Positions 36,501 through 51,848 are shown, counted from the first letter of the stretch. The stretch: 64,000 nt of DNA from Ficedula albicollis (GCF_000247815.1 NC_021673.1:43294706-43358705), one strand, 5' to 3'. A program made the numbers and translations. The notes: generated by a model from the sequence alone, not told the origin.

Positions 36501-38964
36501 GGTTAACTCCACAAGACTTGCTTACCCAGCTCTAAGTGGCGAGATGTGAACAAAGGGATCCCTACTTCCTCTGGCGCTTGCCAGGCTGTATTTATTACAC
36601 TAATTATTTTAACGCAGGGAACAGCCCTTTCTCTCTCTCTCTCTCATCAGCGCAGTGCATATGCTTGTATAAATATAACGCACACTGCAGCATCGATTTC
36701 AGGATTCTCCACCAACACTGCTGGAGCTGACTGCTTCACTGCCTCAGGTGAAGGGCATTCTCACAGTTACAAGATATCATGGCTCAGCCTTTTCCCTCCT
36801 CCCTTCCCCTCTTCTTCGGATTTCTTTTTCCTTTTGAGAAAACCAATGCCAGGTGGAGATCTCCTCCCTTGCCTGAGCGGAGATTCGATGTTGTAGCAGA
36901 ATTTTAAAGACACCATATATTTCAGCAGCTCTGGCAGGAGTTAAATACCAGCAGTAGCACATCCATTATTTAAAATACTCTGAGGAAGAAAGCTGAGTCA
37001 CACTACGCTGGATCTGTCACCTCTGACACTGCTTCTCTGCCTAAGTACAAGTGCTAGCCTGTGCCCAAGAACAGAACGAACCTCTGCAGAAGGACCCTGA
37101 GCCAAATCCAAACGTTTTATATTTATATACAAATAGAAGCAAGGGCAGCAAAGTGCTGCACTTTCTTGCAGATGCTTCCACAGCTACATGTAGTGAGTGC
37201 ACATGCAGATCTCTCCTTACACTAGCCAGGTTTTAGGACAAACCCTTGCAATTCCTGAGCCCCTGCCCTGTGACGGCTGCCCCATGCAGGAACCTTCCTC
37301 CTTGGCATCACCAGGAGCATTCCTCCTCACCCCCCCCCACAACAGCAAGGTCCCCCAGCAGCTTCCCCTTGCTGCCCCTCCTAGTACATTGACTGTGTCT
37401 GGATCTCACCGCTAATTAAAATGTGAAACAATTAAGCTGTTTGCTAAACGAACGATTCTGGCCCCACAGCCTCCTGGCCAGAGAGAGAGGTCCGCAGAGA
37501 CAGCATAGCCTGTTACCTCGGCATGAATTTGTGCTGACAGGACAGTCCATCTGTCTTCACATCTTTGGACAGCTGTGCTTACCTAGCAGAATGTAAACAT
37601 CTCTGAACTTTGCTTACTGGATAAAAGGAAGCATTAGTTTCCTATTGCATTTCCTCCTACGAGATCAATCATACACACACGGGCCAGACACAGCATCCCT
37701 GTGTTTGTAATTAATCTCGTAAAGGAAGAACGTCTCTCAATCGATTGCTATATTTGTATGCAGCCTTCCTGCAAGGGAGGGAGTAGAAGAAAATAAAAGC
37801 CAGTAGCAGAATAATAATGAGCTGGTTTCTTAATAAAGGCTGGTACGTGCTATATATGCACAGCAAGATGCTTTCTTAGGTGAGCTGATTCTCTGTTGGA
37901 AAAATCACCTTCTAATCAATGCTGATCATTAACATTGAGGACTGCAGGATTGCCTTTGGTTGTCCTGAGAGTGGGAGTCTGTTTGATCACAACAAAATCC
38001 AAAAAGATTTTTCTGATTTTTTCTGATATTTTCACTGAAACAATACACGTGCAATACTTCAAAATAATCTTTCAGATGCTTTATTGTCTCTTGCTAAGTG
38101 TTACTGATTGCAGACAACCAAACTGAACACTACACACTCTCTGTGTTCACTGCCTATTTGCTCATAGGAGACTCCTTCCCATCAACACAACTGGTCATGA
38201 AGAACGTCTTGTTCACGTTTTCATTACTGTGTATGGGATGTTTAAAATCCAGACTAAGGAAGTATTTATTAAGAAACCAACAAACACCCCCACAGCATAA
38301 CCAGCTAGATAATTCTCTTCATGAAAAGTAATTTCATGCCCTCTCAGAGAAAGAGGTGTGTGTGAAGTTACTGCCTTTCTGAGGCTGACCAAGACTCAAA
38401 TTAGTGGGCAGAGGGAATCAAATGCAGTGTTTAAAAAACAAACAAGGGTAAGTAAGTACTTTTCAGGGGTTCTGAGGGTCTAGGCCTGCCTCTTTCTACT
38501 GTTTTAGATCCATCTGTTTCATTGCACAAAGTGCACTGAGCTCATTGACATTTACACTGGGCCAGAATATTCTTTATAATGAGAAAATAAATAGTCTCTG
38601 AGACATGTTCAGATGAAATGTACACTTCTGATAGGCACCATACTAGTCTAGGGTGCTGCTGCCCATTTTGATTTAAAGGAATAATACGAAGATTTGCTTG
38701 CTGAATGCAATGTTGAGACAAGTCAGCGCCCTCTTCCCCATTAGGCAAACAGCAGCAGGACAGAACTGCCACCATTCACGAGACAGCTCACTCCACGGTA
38801 CTTCACACAAGCTGCTTTACAGGGTCTAATCCTTACATGATCAAACATTCAGAAATATTGAATTGTACATGCCTGAGAAGAGAAAAAAACATCTATATAT
38901 TTTAGGAAACTGATTGACAGCAATAGAAAACAGCATCAGTATAATGTGATTATACTGATATATC
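36501..38964. other. Unassigned noncoding DNA
   Basis: A (TC)n run of about 15 bp lies near 36631-36645 and a C9 run near 37330. The stretch 37,390-37,470 has ATTAA-rich text that may extend the neighbouring candidate conserved DNA. No gene recognised. Confidence 0.45.
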
Positions 38965-39016
38965 TAAAAAAAATATATATATATAAAAAAAAAAAATATA
39001 TATATATATAAATAAA
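38965..39016. repeat. Poly-A / (TA)n low-complexity tract
   Basis: CTA8 followed by (TA)n, A12, another (TA)n and AATAAA: about 50 bp of pure A/T. Confidence 0.95.
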
Positions 39017-40588
39017 ATGCAGGTGACTGACTGCCAACACTGAAGACTCATCTGCAAGGCCTCTGAAGATCTAAAAGCATCCTTCTTCCCTTCAGCATCC
39101 CACCATTGCATCAAGTAACAATGCAGACCTTGCTAAATGCTCTGCTGTGGTACAACCTCTTGCAGGACAGAGACTGATAAGTTTTATTTTGTGCTGCTCC
39201 TTTTTTAATTTAAACATCTTTTATCTCTACAAAAATGCAAGTTTTGCCTCAAAGGAAAACAGACCTCAAATATCCACAAAATACCTAAGTAAGTGTACCA
39301 TTTTCTTTCAGAGGACTCAAATTATGCAGTCTTCACTTGGATATATATATATGATTTTCATAAAGGATTGGATGCCAACACATCAGTTTTTGAATTTCTT
39401 TGTGGGAAAATACATCTATGTGTTAACAAGGAGGCATTCATCTGGGAAATCTACAGCTTATTACCAGATTGCCCGTTCACTGTTTATAGGAACAGCCAGC
39501 AAAACCAAGTTACAAATCATTGCTCTGAATCCTCCCACCTCTATTTATCTGCTCCCCCCACGACAGAGGGACACCCTTGGACCAGGAGTGCTGGCATCTA
39601 ACCTGAAATGATGGATGCTTCACGAAGAGCGTTTGAGTGGCCAGTGCCTTGAGTCTTCCTTCCTCCCAGCTGCAGCAAAAGGCATCTTCCCTCACCACCA
39701 GCAAGGAGATTTCCACAACTGTGAGGTGAGCAGAGACTCTGATACCTGCTAGGATGCCTCCTCTCTGCCCCTGCTTTACCAAGAAAGTCTGGATGAAAAG
39801 TGTAAAGATGCTGTTTGCAAACACTGATCACTGTAATTAAGGCACTGTTCAAACATGCAGTGTTTGATAGGTGCAAAAAAGAGACAGTCTGGTCACAACT
39901 CACTGGCAATGTAAAACACAAAAGGGGTACCTACTCGACTAAAGGACAAATGGTAAGCCCAGGGCTGGGTACTGAGTGTTAACCTCTGCCTTCTCTGTGT
40001 GCCTGTTTAAGGAGACTTCAGACACTTCGCTGACTTGGAAGTTTCGATGCCTCGCCAGTTGCCTTGAGGCTGCAAATCTTAGAAGATGAGATTTTCCTGT
40101 GGCATTTGACTTTTCTGCCTGAAGCCCAGAGAGCTGAGAAGCAGAGAGAGTACAGGTGAAAGTAACCCACTACAAATGATAATTCACTGCACCTTCTAAG
40201 TAAAATTTACATAGAGTGCAAAAGGAAGGAAATTTTCCTATTCCCATTTCCTCCATATCCATGCGACTATCACTGTCCTTTGCCCCTACATGTATTGCTC
40301 TCAGGCCTGGAAGACCAGTAAATGCAAATCATTCTTCAGGAAAAGAAGATCCCAAACTCCTTTAAATTCTATCTGCTCTTTGTTATGCTTTTTTCCCACA
40401 ACTAGCTACCCTTCTGTTGCCAGACCTAGAGAGGTTGGAGACACACATTTCTCAAAGCCGGCAGGAAGACAATAACAATTAACAGAATTATTCAGTTCTG
40501 TTGAAGCCAGATAAAAACCACGATCTGCATAAGAATTCAAAATTATATCCCTAGTGAAATGTAGTTTCTGGTCCCAGATATTTTTCCT
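39017..40588. other. Unassigned noncoding DNA
   Basis: A 154-codon plus frame (39147-39611) overlaps 102- to 107-codon frames in other phases and strands, with no domain. No repeat family recognised. Confidence 0.45.
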
Positions 40589-40700
40589 AAAAAAAAACCC
40601 AAACAAACAACCAAACAAAACCAACCAACCAAACCTCAACCCCCCCTCCCCACCAAATACCTAAAAAATAATTCCCCCAAACAAACGAACAAACAAAGAA
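40589..40700. repeat. CAAA/CCAA-rich low-complexity tract
   Basis: A9CCC, then imperfect (CAAA)n and (CCAA)n units, a C7 run, and more (CAAA)n. The plus strand is almost devoid of G over about 110 bp. Confidence 0.9.
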
Positions 40701-41190
40701 ATTGAACAGCTCAAAGCAACTCTTAAGGGTAAGTATGCAAAAGCTTCCCTTTCCTTTGCAGAGTCACACTACAACCTATGTTAGTGCAAGCCAGCTGCAC
40801 AAAGCTACCCCCTTTTGTTATCAAACCAGTGAGAAAACATGAATCAAAGTGGAAATACTTCAGAGATTTCCCATTAAAGCTGCAAACTTGACAGAGAATC
40901 ACATATGGTCAGTTGTACCACACACACAAAGTCACAGTCCTAAATCCAGCTGGTCTCCCTCATCAGAACAGGATGTGTCTGTCTAGCAGTAGTCACTGAA
41001 AGAATGAAGCAATCTAGGATCTGGAAGATACAAGCTGGAGGGAGGCAGGTTTGAGGATTTCCATTTAATTAATAGCAATAGATTTTATTATCCTTTGCCT
41101 CCAGTTTTGCTCTTAGTTCTTTTCATATTTGCTCTCTATTAATGAACAAAATATAATCAGGAAAAGTAAGCATAAAAGAGTTTAATTATG
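40701..41190. other. Unassigned noncoding DNA
   Basis: No gene or repeat recognised. Confidence 0.45.
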
Positions 41191-41228
41191 CTTTTTTTTT
41201 TTTTTTTGAGGGGGGAGGGGGGAGTAGG
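41191..41228. repeat. Poly-T followed by G-rich run
   Basis: A run of 16-17 T followed by GAGGGGGGAGGGGGGAGTAG and GGG. The minus strand reads C-rich then poly-A, resembling on a small scale the poly-A/poly-C junction at 43.9 kb. The G runs could form a quadruplex. Confidence 0.9.
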
Positions 41229-43869
41229 GGAAGTCCAAACAAACCAGAACAGCAAAACCTGCAATAAAAAAAGCAAGACCACTATGTATTTTGGATTCTT
41301 ACTATACAATATTCATGTCTCCATGGGGGTGTGTGTCATTATGGCACTAATTTGTTTAACACAAACAAGCATAAGCAGCTGAAGATGAAAACCTGTACCT
41401 AAAGACATGGCTGACAAAACATACTCATATGTGCAAATAGGATGCTTGGGAATAAAGCTAAGCTGAGGTTATTTGCACAAATAAGAGGGTTTTTTTTCCC
41501 TTCCCCAGCAGAGCTGACAATAAAAGTACCCCTGTCATCACCACAGCCTCCTGCAATGTTAACATTAAATTTTTCTGCGTGTGCACGTGTGCAGGCAGCT
41601 TTTGTTAGCGTTTGTCTGCAAAATCATAATAGGTGTCTTTCCTTGTGCACTGGCTTGTGTGATAGCGGTTCAAGAGACAAAACCAAGCCCCGTCTTTAAT
41701 ACAGTGTTATCAGAGGCATCTCCCTTGGGGAGGTGTTATGGCCATCTAGCAGACACCTAGATGAGATACGGGCTTCTTTGGAGAGATATTGCTACAAAGC
41801 ATTTGAGAGAAAGAATGGATGCTTAGTTAATAGATGCGCATAATTACTAATCTGCGATGCTTCTTAATGGGAGATTTTGACAGGCAGTTTTGAGAGGTAC
41901 CATAAAGACGTGCAATAGTGCTGCTGAGTTTGTAACTCATTCCCCTGGAATCCTCAAGGTTAACTTTTATTAGCTGTAATTTATTTTTGTTTTCCACCTT
42001 TGATGATTATTTGGAGAACCCAGCCCACTGCTGCCCTTCCCTCCCAGGGAAGTGTGTTAGAGCAGAAACGTGCATCCAGGTTTCCCTCATCTGCACACGC
42101 TGCGCACAGGCACTGCATCACAACTGAGCAGGATTGGTTCTAGTGGAGGAGAACACTGCTCCTGTTGGGAGAGAGGTTAATGTGAAGAAGCTACTACAGA
42201 AATGAGAAGGAGTTAAGGTGAAAAATCTAGGGTGAGATGGGGTGTTAACACAGCAACACATTTTGGGAGGCCTATCACCCAAACTCAGGCTGAAAGTATA
42301 GGGGGGACCATGTTTTGCTCTCACTATTGGGAGCTGTAAAACCATAGGTACCAGTTGGGTGTAATGGAAAAGACCTGAAGAGGCTCAGAGGCAAGTGACT
42401 GGCTGTATTTCCCCGTGCCTTCCCTCTTCATCCCCGCATGCCAGCACAGCTGAGGGCAAGATTTCTGATTCTTGCTATTCCTGTCCTGGAGAGGCAGGGT
42501 GGCCTGATTCACCGCTCAGCTGGTTTTGCTCCTGTGATTTCAGGGGATGGCCTAGATGTGCTGCAAGGAATTAACCCCTTGCCCTCCTTCCTGCACATGC
42601 CATTTTGTCCTGAAGTGTAATATGGAAAGAAACCACTACGACAGCATGTCTTGCTGTGCGTGAGAACGATCAGCACAAAGCACAAAAAGCCCAAGCCATG
42701 CCTGCAGACTGTTTTGAGTACTTTAAAGCATTTGGCTTTTTGTCCCTGTCCTTCCTTTGGAGTTGTATTGTACCTGGGCACCCTGGCAGGAGGTGATCAT
42801 TCCTGCCATAATCCCCTCATTTGTCTTGCTGTCCATCCAACATCAAAGCACACCAATGCTTTGAGCAAGCAACCCAGAAGCTCCCATATTAACAGAGCAA
42901 AATGTGGCTGAAAATGCTCACGAGATCACGGGTGTGACAGGTTAATGTGGACTATTTTTGAAGGTGAAACGGAGGCGTTGAGGTCCAAGGGCAGCAAGTG
43001 GCACGCTCCCAACCGCAGTTTGTGATGAAACAGGCCACCGGGTGTCTGTGGCTTTTCAGAAGCCCTGTCATGCATGGCAAACATATTTTGAAAGGTTTTA
43101 TAAACAAATCCAAAGGAGGTTATTAAATTCATCATTCTGTGTGCAGAAGGCATGAAAAAATTGTTGTGAATCAGGTAAGTAAATAGAAGTCTAACAGCAA
43201 ATAATAAAATGACATAAATAATACAAGAATGATGACTAGACTGCTGTATTTTGAGTGGATTTCAGACAGATGTGAAACAGGTGGTAATTATTTGCTACAG
43301 AGTAACTGCAATTTACTTGAATTAACTCCGTAATACATTTTGGCCAGAAATCCTGGTATTAACGCAATGTTTTCTGAACTTCTTTATCGAAAAACATCAG
43401 TTGTGTATCAAGTTGCATTTCACCACAGCACTCGTATTTTTTTTTTTTATCATCAATAAAATACAAACATTAAAGCAGATCTCAAAGGTCATACAAGCAG
43501 CAGAAAATAGACACTGGCTCCATGCAAGAGCTCCCTTCCTGTGGATTCCACCCCAAATTCCAATAGAGGAACACAGCACGTCTCCTGCTGCTGTATTCAG
43601 AAATTTCCTCCTGGGCAGCTCCATGGACCAAGTAACGGGATTGCAGGGCTCTGCTTCCACCACAGACATGCCTACTGCATATCTCCTGGTTTCAGGCATG
43701 TAGACTAATTAGAATTATGTTCCAGAGGAAACTTCCTCTTGGATTTGGCACACAATTCTTTCAGCACACAATGATGAACAATCTTAATTTCCTTCAGATG
43801 ATCCCGTCAGCTGTATTAATAAATTAAAATGCCAAAAATAAGAATAGCAGTGTCTGAAACTCCATGGGC
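41229..43869. other. Unassigned noncoding DNA
   Basis: No gene recognised. 41,800-42,000 and 43,080-43,400 are non-repetitive AT-rich DNA with ATTA cores that could be conserved, but I have no firm basis. A T11 run is near 43438-43448. Confidence 0.4.
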
Positions 43870-44313
<444 letters not shown>

Positions 44314-47300
44314 CCAAAGAGGAAAAAAGCATTAAGCAAAAAGTATTAAAACTACCATGCGAGGCACGTATTTGCTATATTTAGCTTTTTTACCCTACAG
44401 GTTGATAATCCTAAAGTGGAAGGAAAAATGTGCTGAATCACTACATCTAAAAAAAATATTCTTCTTCAAGCAAAATGTACCAGCCATGTAACACTGAATC
44501 TGAGTGCTTTTCACCCTACATTAAAATACTTACTGAACTGAGAGAGATTAAGGAAAACCTGAGGTCTTCCCAAATGCATGCTTCAGAGGAGCAGGGAATT
44601 AAATCAGAATTCATGTAGCTGGAAGTTGGAGTTCAAATTGTTCTGAGAAAGGAGTGCTCTATCTGTTTTGATAGCCCAGAGCACCATGACTGCTGCAGGA
44701 CACAGGCACTACATGAACATCAGATCCCAAACTGCCTACCTTGCTCAGGAATAAGGGCAAGAAACCCAACCTCAGTGATGCTATTCACACACATCATAAT
44801 TTAGTCCAGCAAATCCTTCATCCAGTGGTGAGGCTGATAAAAATGTGGAGGAAAAAAATGCAGATCCTCGCCGTGATTTGCAAAAGTCTCGTTTATGAAA
44901 CTTCTCAAACACACAGGCAACGTGCATGAACACAGCGAGCCTCTAAAAATGTAGGCAAATGCTGAATTTTTGAAGATGTATTTTAAAGCAGGAGTCATAT
45001 TTTGTCAGCTAAAACGTGACTTTACAGAAACTGTTCCTACCTTGCTTGAATAAGCTATGGTACCACATGGCAATTTCCACCAATGGTGGCAATAATATAT
45101 TTTTATAAAAATAATATCCTTTTTCCCCTCAACAAGCTTTACTGATGAGTATAGGAAAAAACCACACGTGAATTAAGCAGATGCTTATGACATTCCTCCT
45201 GGCCATATAATGTGATTTATTGAGTTATACTGCAGTCTTCGTCTTTTTAACCTGATTAAGGCTGAAAAAGAAGCCAGCAACTAAAACATTTTTCCTTTTT
45301 TATTTGTATTATATTTTGTTATGTTGTATTTTTAGTTAAATAAAGTTGTGGAAGAGTACAGAAGCTACAAGACCTAATAGCCCGGATATGTAATTAATCA
45401 GATTTGAAAAGCTAGGACCATTTATCTACATAAAATAAATAGAATATATCCTATTAAGCTAACCCATTCAAATCACAAACCTGACTGCTGCTGGTGAGAA
45501 TATTTTGCTTGGCAAAGGTCCTAAAGGTTCTAAAATTATGTATGCTATTTTTATTTCCTCCTTGGATTGGATTAGTTACTAAGCAACTGAAGTGTTCAGT
45601 TCTCTTGGTTAACAGACATACTGTATTTCCTAAAATTGGTTACTGTATAGGACCTAAACGCCCATGAAGAAAAGATAGAACTGTGTTTTTGGGACTATTT
45701 GCTTGTGAATGGTTTTGTGCAATGGACTGTCCTGGCTCACATTTTAAATGTACATAATTACTATCCTGGGTTGCAAGTTTTTTAGAAGATTTATGTCTAG
45801 GTTAGATTTTTAAGAAGAGAGGAATCTCCAAGTCAGCGTCCTACTTGACAAGGGAATTTGATCACTTTTCATTTCCTAAAGATGCCACTAAGGAATTGGA
45901 GGTATATCATCAGTGTAATGCTCTTTGGTGCATTAAATAGAAATAGGACACAGCTTAATAAAAAAGGAAAAAAAGGTAAAAACCAGCAGGGAATATAAAG
46001 AAGTTGCCCTGAAATAGCTCTCCTTTGGAGTGAGAAAGAACAAGAATTCTGGCATAGAATACTGGCAACATTCTTTAAAGCACATCCAAAGGTCCTACCT
46101 TTAGCTGATTGTTGGTATAGCTTGTAAGTACATATGTTCCTTGCATGGTTATACTAGGGAGGAAAAAGTACTTCAGGCCTCCCAGGACCGTGAATCGTGC
46201 TGCTTACTGATGCTGAAGCCCTATAAAAGCTCCATGGTGCACCGAACTTCACAAACTATCTTCCTAGTGCCCCTTGAGCAGCGTAAAATGTGGAGCTGAT
46301 GGTGGTTTGGTGGTTGATCCCCGTGTTCTTGCTTCTTTGTTTAACCCCAGATGAAACCCCTGGCACCTAGAAGGAATGATATGCTAGCTTTTACATAAAG
46401 ATACTCTAAAACAGGCCTTGGGAAAATGTGTACCACCAGACACACCCTGGAATCTTTTCTGAAATTAAAGACTGTGCTAGACAAGTCAGCCTCCTCTCTT
46501 TCTGAGCAAGCTTACTGCCATGTTTCCACACTGATGGTGTGGCTCTGGATCCCAAAGGTGCTCAGACACTCCTCAGATAAGCAGAGCCCACAGATGCTTC
46601 TGGGTCAGACATGAAGAACACACACTTGTGTGCCCAGCTGCCACGATCAGAGATCTTCCCTGCTCTTCTGCAGCTTGGCCAGGTGAACTGCCTTTCTCTG
46701 CAGCCTCCAAGAAAAAAAAACCCTGTTAAAGTTGGCAAAACATTTCTGAGCTCAGGGTGCACCAAGTACCTAACTTGGCTTGCTTAGTTGTGGTGCAGTG
46801 AGAAAAAGCCAAGCTCATGTGAAGTGGTTGTAAAGCAGGGCATCTCTTCCCTCTACAAATCCCTAGGAAATACCAGGTGAGCAGAGGGACAAAGAGAGCT
46901 GTATCAGTCTCACAGCTGCCTATGCCATCCGTTTGTTCTGGGCAATGTGTTTAAGCTCATACACATAAATAGACTCTACTGGATGATGATAGAAGTAATT
47001 CAAAATGCTTAAAGCAGCTACTCCATAAATCATTTGCATTCACTGGGTTCCACCTGGGCCCTCGCTGTACTCTCCTTCCTCTGCATGGCTTGACAGGCAG
47101 AGCACAAAATGGGTCACTTTCTGTTCCCTTGAATATTTTATCACTAAAAAGGGAAAAGCAAAAGGTCAGTGTTCAAAGGGATTCCTTGTCCACATCTCTG
47201 TGCAACTTCAGCAATCTGGGTAATCTCAGGACCAGACCCTTCAAGATGCACACAAGACCTCTGACAAAATCACTGCCCTCATATCACAGTGCTTCCTCCT

Positions 47301-50064
47301 GTGTGGCTCCTTGCTGTCTCAAGGTTAATATGCATACACACAAGAAAATCTACTTGTGGGTGCTAAGGCTGACCCGCAGCATGTACTGCACTATTCTGGA
47401 AAGTAGTTCAGGCAATTCAGCGCCTTCTTTCAACTGCAGTCTATTCTTTAAGCCTCACTCTTCCACAAGTTTTAAAACAACACTTAAAAAGAACCATTAG
47501 TGATGCCTGTTGTAGGTACCACTGGACTGCAGGACAAAAAAATGAACCCACCTTCTGCAGCACATCTGCACTCAAACCTGCTCGCTTAAGGACCCACAGC
47601 CTTTTTCACAAGCAAAGATCCTCGCCCGAAATCTGACAAATGAGCTATTTCACAATCAAAGGGAAGGGAAGAAAAATCCATAGCTGTGACAACTCCCACC
47701 TCTGTTAGCTGGCCAGCTGCAGGGAGAGTGGAATTTCGATCACTTCTGTGGTCCTATTTAAACCCAAAGCAGGCAGAGCTTTACCAGTGAGAGCCAACAT
47801 TACAAATGCCATCAGGAACAGTGATGCTTTTTTTTCAACCACATACTGCACTACAAGACAGGCTGCTGCATGACTCAAAATAAATGTACTTTGCGTACAT
47901 TTGGGTGCAAAGCACATTTAATTTAAATTCTAGGAATGTATCAGCTTTTCCATCAGGAATTCCTGGGGTATCATCCTGAGTCAGCCATGAGGGGGACAGC
48001 AGATGTAGAGGATCCTGTAGGGTTGATGAGGGGGAAGATGGAGAAGGAGGGTGAGCAGTGTCTCAGTACCTACCAAACCAGTGTCATTGTTTTAAATGAT
48101 GTTTAAATACTGGTGTTGAATAGTGACATGAATGAAATGTACTGGAAAACACAAATCATTTAAAAATCAGTGGGGAGGTATGAGATGCTGATCTGCAGTT
48201 CCAGTAAAGGACAGTCAGCAGTGTCGGTATGCACGCTATGCTGTGGAAGCACACCAGGACCCTAACACAAAGCAAAGCACAAAGCCAGTCCTTTAGCTAG
48301 CTTTTGCTTTTTAAGGGTCAGCTTCTCTTGCTTCACCAACCCTTTGCCTTAACATGCAGTGACACAGCAGTTCCACCCAGAGCATAATAGCTAAGCAAAG
48401 CTAACACGGATTCAAGTACAGGCGCTGTTATGCCCAAGAAATATCAGAACCAACGTTTCAACACCAGAATTGTCACTCTGCAAACTGCCTGTCATACCAT
48501 TTTTTATAATGCCACAAGTGCACAAAAAGAAAATTCTTCGGAGATACCTTTTATCGGATGCAATCCTGCAAAAGCTTGGAGCAAAGCTGCTAGGAGGTCT
48601 TAATTTTTGACATGTGCATGGCCCTCCTGGTTCCAGCAGGACTGCTCACTTCCAGGTCTACTTGATCTACAGCTGAGCTTTCAACACACTCCTTATTTTG
48701 AGGCAAAGAAATTAAGTAAAGAGGTTGAACCTTACAAAGGAAGGAATTCTAATAGAAATGCCTCACCAAGTATGAACTCTTAGACCTTCAATTTATTTTT
48801 CAATACTAGCCTATACTCCTGCAGCTTGCTCTTATGGGGTGCAATGCACCAGTGACTTCTAGGACTTTCCTGCAGCAGGGGATTGTCTTCATCTGCTTCA
48901 CCCTTGCAGCTTGAGCTCTGGCTGCCTACCAGCAGTAATACTCAAACTACACCACAGAGGAGCTCAAACTACTCTTTCCATCTCCCAGACCACAACCATA
49001 CAAGCCAGGCTGCTGATTTAAATGGGAATTCTTGCAGGTTTGCAAAACCAGGTCACAGGGAGGGGGAAAAAAAATCCTGTTTTTTTAATGCCTGGAGAAG
49101 GTACATGTGGGAGAGATGGGGTTTCTTTTCTAGGAAAAGAAATACACAGGGAAACTCAAGTAAAGGAAAATGAAGCCTCGCTTCTGAATTGAGACAAATG
49201 GCTGTCTTCCTGGCACAAGTAAATTAAAGGTGAAAGCTTTGTCAGGAGCTGTGCTCTGTGGAAGACAGCTAGAGAAGAAGAATTTAAGATTTCTGGGACA
49301 GGAAGAGTCACAAGAGATGAACATTGTATGATTTAATTATCCAACTAGAGGGATAAATTAAGCTTTTGACTTGGAGTTGCATATAAAGAGAGCAATTAGA
49401 CTTCTCTTTAAGAAAATTAGCATACGGTTTAAGAAAGGAATAATAATTTAAAATGCTAGTATGAAATTGTTACTTATATGCAATGGTAATAGGTCTGTAT
49501 GCTAGACAGATTGAACTAGATGCTCCATTGTTTTATATCAGTATTCCTTTTCCAAAGCCAGCAGACCTGGAGCTGATTTTTACTGCTAGAAGATGTGCCC
49601 CAGTAAACCCACTACCAATGTGGACACAGCCTCCACCAAAACTCACAGAAGGTTTTGCCATGTCCAAACACACACTGCTGCTGTGTATCTTGGATATGTA
49701 TTATTCATATATTATTAATCCCCTTAAAATAAGTCTGTGCTGTGAATCTGCTCTTGAAATGGGCTTTACATATATGCACATATGCTTAGCTTAGGTTCAA
49801 GTTTTCATGACAGACTTCTGTACAACAGTAGTCTGTATGACTATTAATCCACTCTTCTTATAAGGATGCCTGTGTTTTTGCATATATCTGTACATGTGCA
49901 CCTTTACTCTCCAGGCTCTGCTGGCACTGCATTAAACAATTCCAGTGGGATTAAGTTGTTTCAAAAAAACCTGCCAAAACATCTCCATCAAGATTCAGAT
50001 ATCCCAAGTGGGTAACTCAGTATGAGTCCTCTGACCAAAATCAAACCCTACCAAACTATTCTAG
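44314..50064. other. Unassigned noncoding DNA
   Basis: 5.7 kb in which I recognise no gene, repeat family or RNA. The longest frame is 136 codons (47090-47500, plus) with no domain. 45,170-45,700 is AT-rich and non-repetitive. Confidence 0.45.
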
Positions 50065-50206
50065 CTAGGCAACAAACCCTAAATAATTATAAAAATACTT
50101 AGTATTTTATTCAAAGTTCAAATTAAGCTACTTTCCTAGGCAACAAACCCTAAATAATTATAAAAATATTTAGTATTTTATTCAAAGTTCAAATTAAGTT
50201 ACTTTC
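50065..50206. repeat. Two-copy tandem duplication, unit 71 bp
   Basis: 50065-50135 and 50136-50206 both begin CTAGGCAACAAACCCTAAAT and end ACTTTC. Two C/T substitutions separate them (AATA(C/T)TTAG and AAG(C/T)TAC). Confidence 0.95.
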
Positions 50207-51788
50207 GCCATCAGAAGGATATAAGCGCCTTTTCCTACACTGTGTGCCAACTTGAAATAAACTATGCTGTCTGTTTGGAAACCTACCAAAAATTGTTGAG
50301 AGAGATTTCATCAGCACAGAGACGAGCACTTTTGACCCATGTAAGATTCTGCTATAGTATTCCTATTTGAACAAGTAACAATTCTGAGGAAGTCAATGTT
50401 TGCTCTGCTATCGTATTTCTATCTAGTAGCACTTTCCGGAGTGAAGAAATTGCTCTATCATGCGTGCAGAAGCACTTGGCTTGCACATAAAAAGTCCCCC
50501 GAGGGTTAAAAAAACAACAATCCACCACTTTTTGAAACCCTATCAACATGCACACAAATTGCACACCAAAGAGCTGGCTAGTATAAATTTGAATGCATTT
50601 AATACCAAAGTGAGGAGAAGACAGTAACTCTGAAGCAACAATCCATCCTTTTTGCATACCTTTACTGCCAAATAAAATCCTTAAAAGAGGATTAATTTTC
50701 TATTTATGATCTTTTACCAAGCACTTTTATGCTCAGATAATTAACTTCTCAAATGGAAAAAAAAAAAAAAAAGAAAAAGAAAAAAGAAAATGTATCAGTG
50801 CAGGTTTTAGTGCATTTAAATAAGCATACATTAGTTTAATTTTCATGTTTGAAGCCCTGGGATCTCAATAGCGAAAACCTAATGTGATTTGACCTCTTTA
50901 ATACAGAAAATAGGTCAATGAAAAGAAGATATAACATCTGCAGCTCTACACATTTCCTACATTCACCAAGTTTTTATTGCTAGTAGTACTGGAGGGGAAA
51001 ACATCAAGAGTAAACACACACGTGAAAGGTATCACTGTGTTAGTCACCAGTTAGAAACTCTATCCTATACACAATTTCTCACTATAACACACCACCAGAA
51101 ATGACTGGGATGTACATTTACAGTGAAAAATAGCAGCTCTGCCTTCTATAAATCAGATAGCGTGACTTACTCCGAGCTGAATTTCAGCTGCGAACATTTT
51201 GGAGAGTGTAAGAGCAGGAAGCATCGTGATGACTGAGGCTGCTGTGGGAAAGCTTCCTTGGTTGGATGTCAGCTGCTGGGGTGGCACTGGCATTAATTGA
51301 TGCTGATGTGGTCCTCATCTGCTCCCAGGGGACTGTTCAGTCAGGAGCAAATGTGTGTTCAGGCTGCAGCTCTCAGGGACACACCCCAAAAGCCTTGTGC
51401 CAGCAGGAACAGACCTGTTCACGCACACATTACACTGGTGTTCCCCCCAGAACAGACCACCCACTGATGGGCAGGAGCAAGTCTTCAGGAAACGGAATAT
51501 TTGTGCTTTTCTGTTCCTACACTGACACTAGCTGCTTGGATAAACATTCAGGTGTTTGCTTGCTTATGTCTTTCTTTGTCTGTGCAAATCCTTGAGAACA
51601 CTGCCCTTTGGGAGCAGGTGGTTGGAACAGCTGCCCAAGATGACAGGTGAGTATTTATCTCCCTGTGTGTTTTAGTATGTAACTACCCTTGTCTCCCACC
51701 CTGCAGGTCAAGTTCATATTGTCCAGGCAGCACTTCTGAGAAAGCTGCAGAGAAATGTAGGGAGCAGTCTGGGACTGCCAGATGGTCA

Positions 51789-51792
<4 letters not shown>
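50207..51792. other. Unassigned noncoding DNA
   Basis: An A-rich/AG tract (A16 then GAAAAAG-type units) lies at about 50756-50790. No gene recognised. Confidence 0.45.

Positions 51793-51848
<56 letters not shown>
51793..51848. repeat. (ATCT)14 tetranucleotide microsatellite
   Basis: 56 bp of uninterrupted ATCT repeats, likely highly polymorphic. It creates a YLSI-repeat peptide in the plus frame at 51782, which is not a gene. Confidence 0.98.

Noticed and set aside
43172..43180. Perfect splice-donor consensus CAGGTAAGT (also AAGGTAAGT at 25776-25784)
   Set aside because: Such 9-mers are expected about once in this much sequence, and no plausible exon lies upstream.
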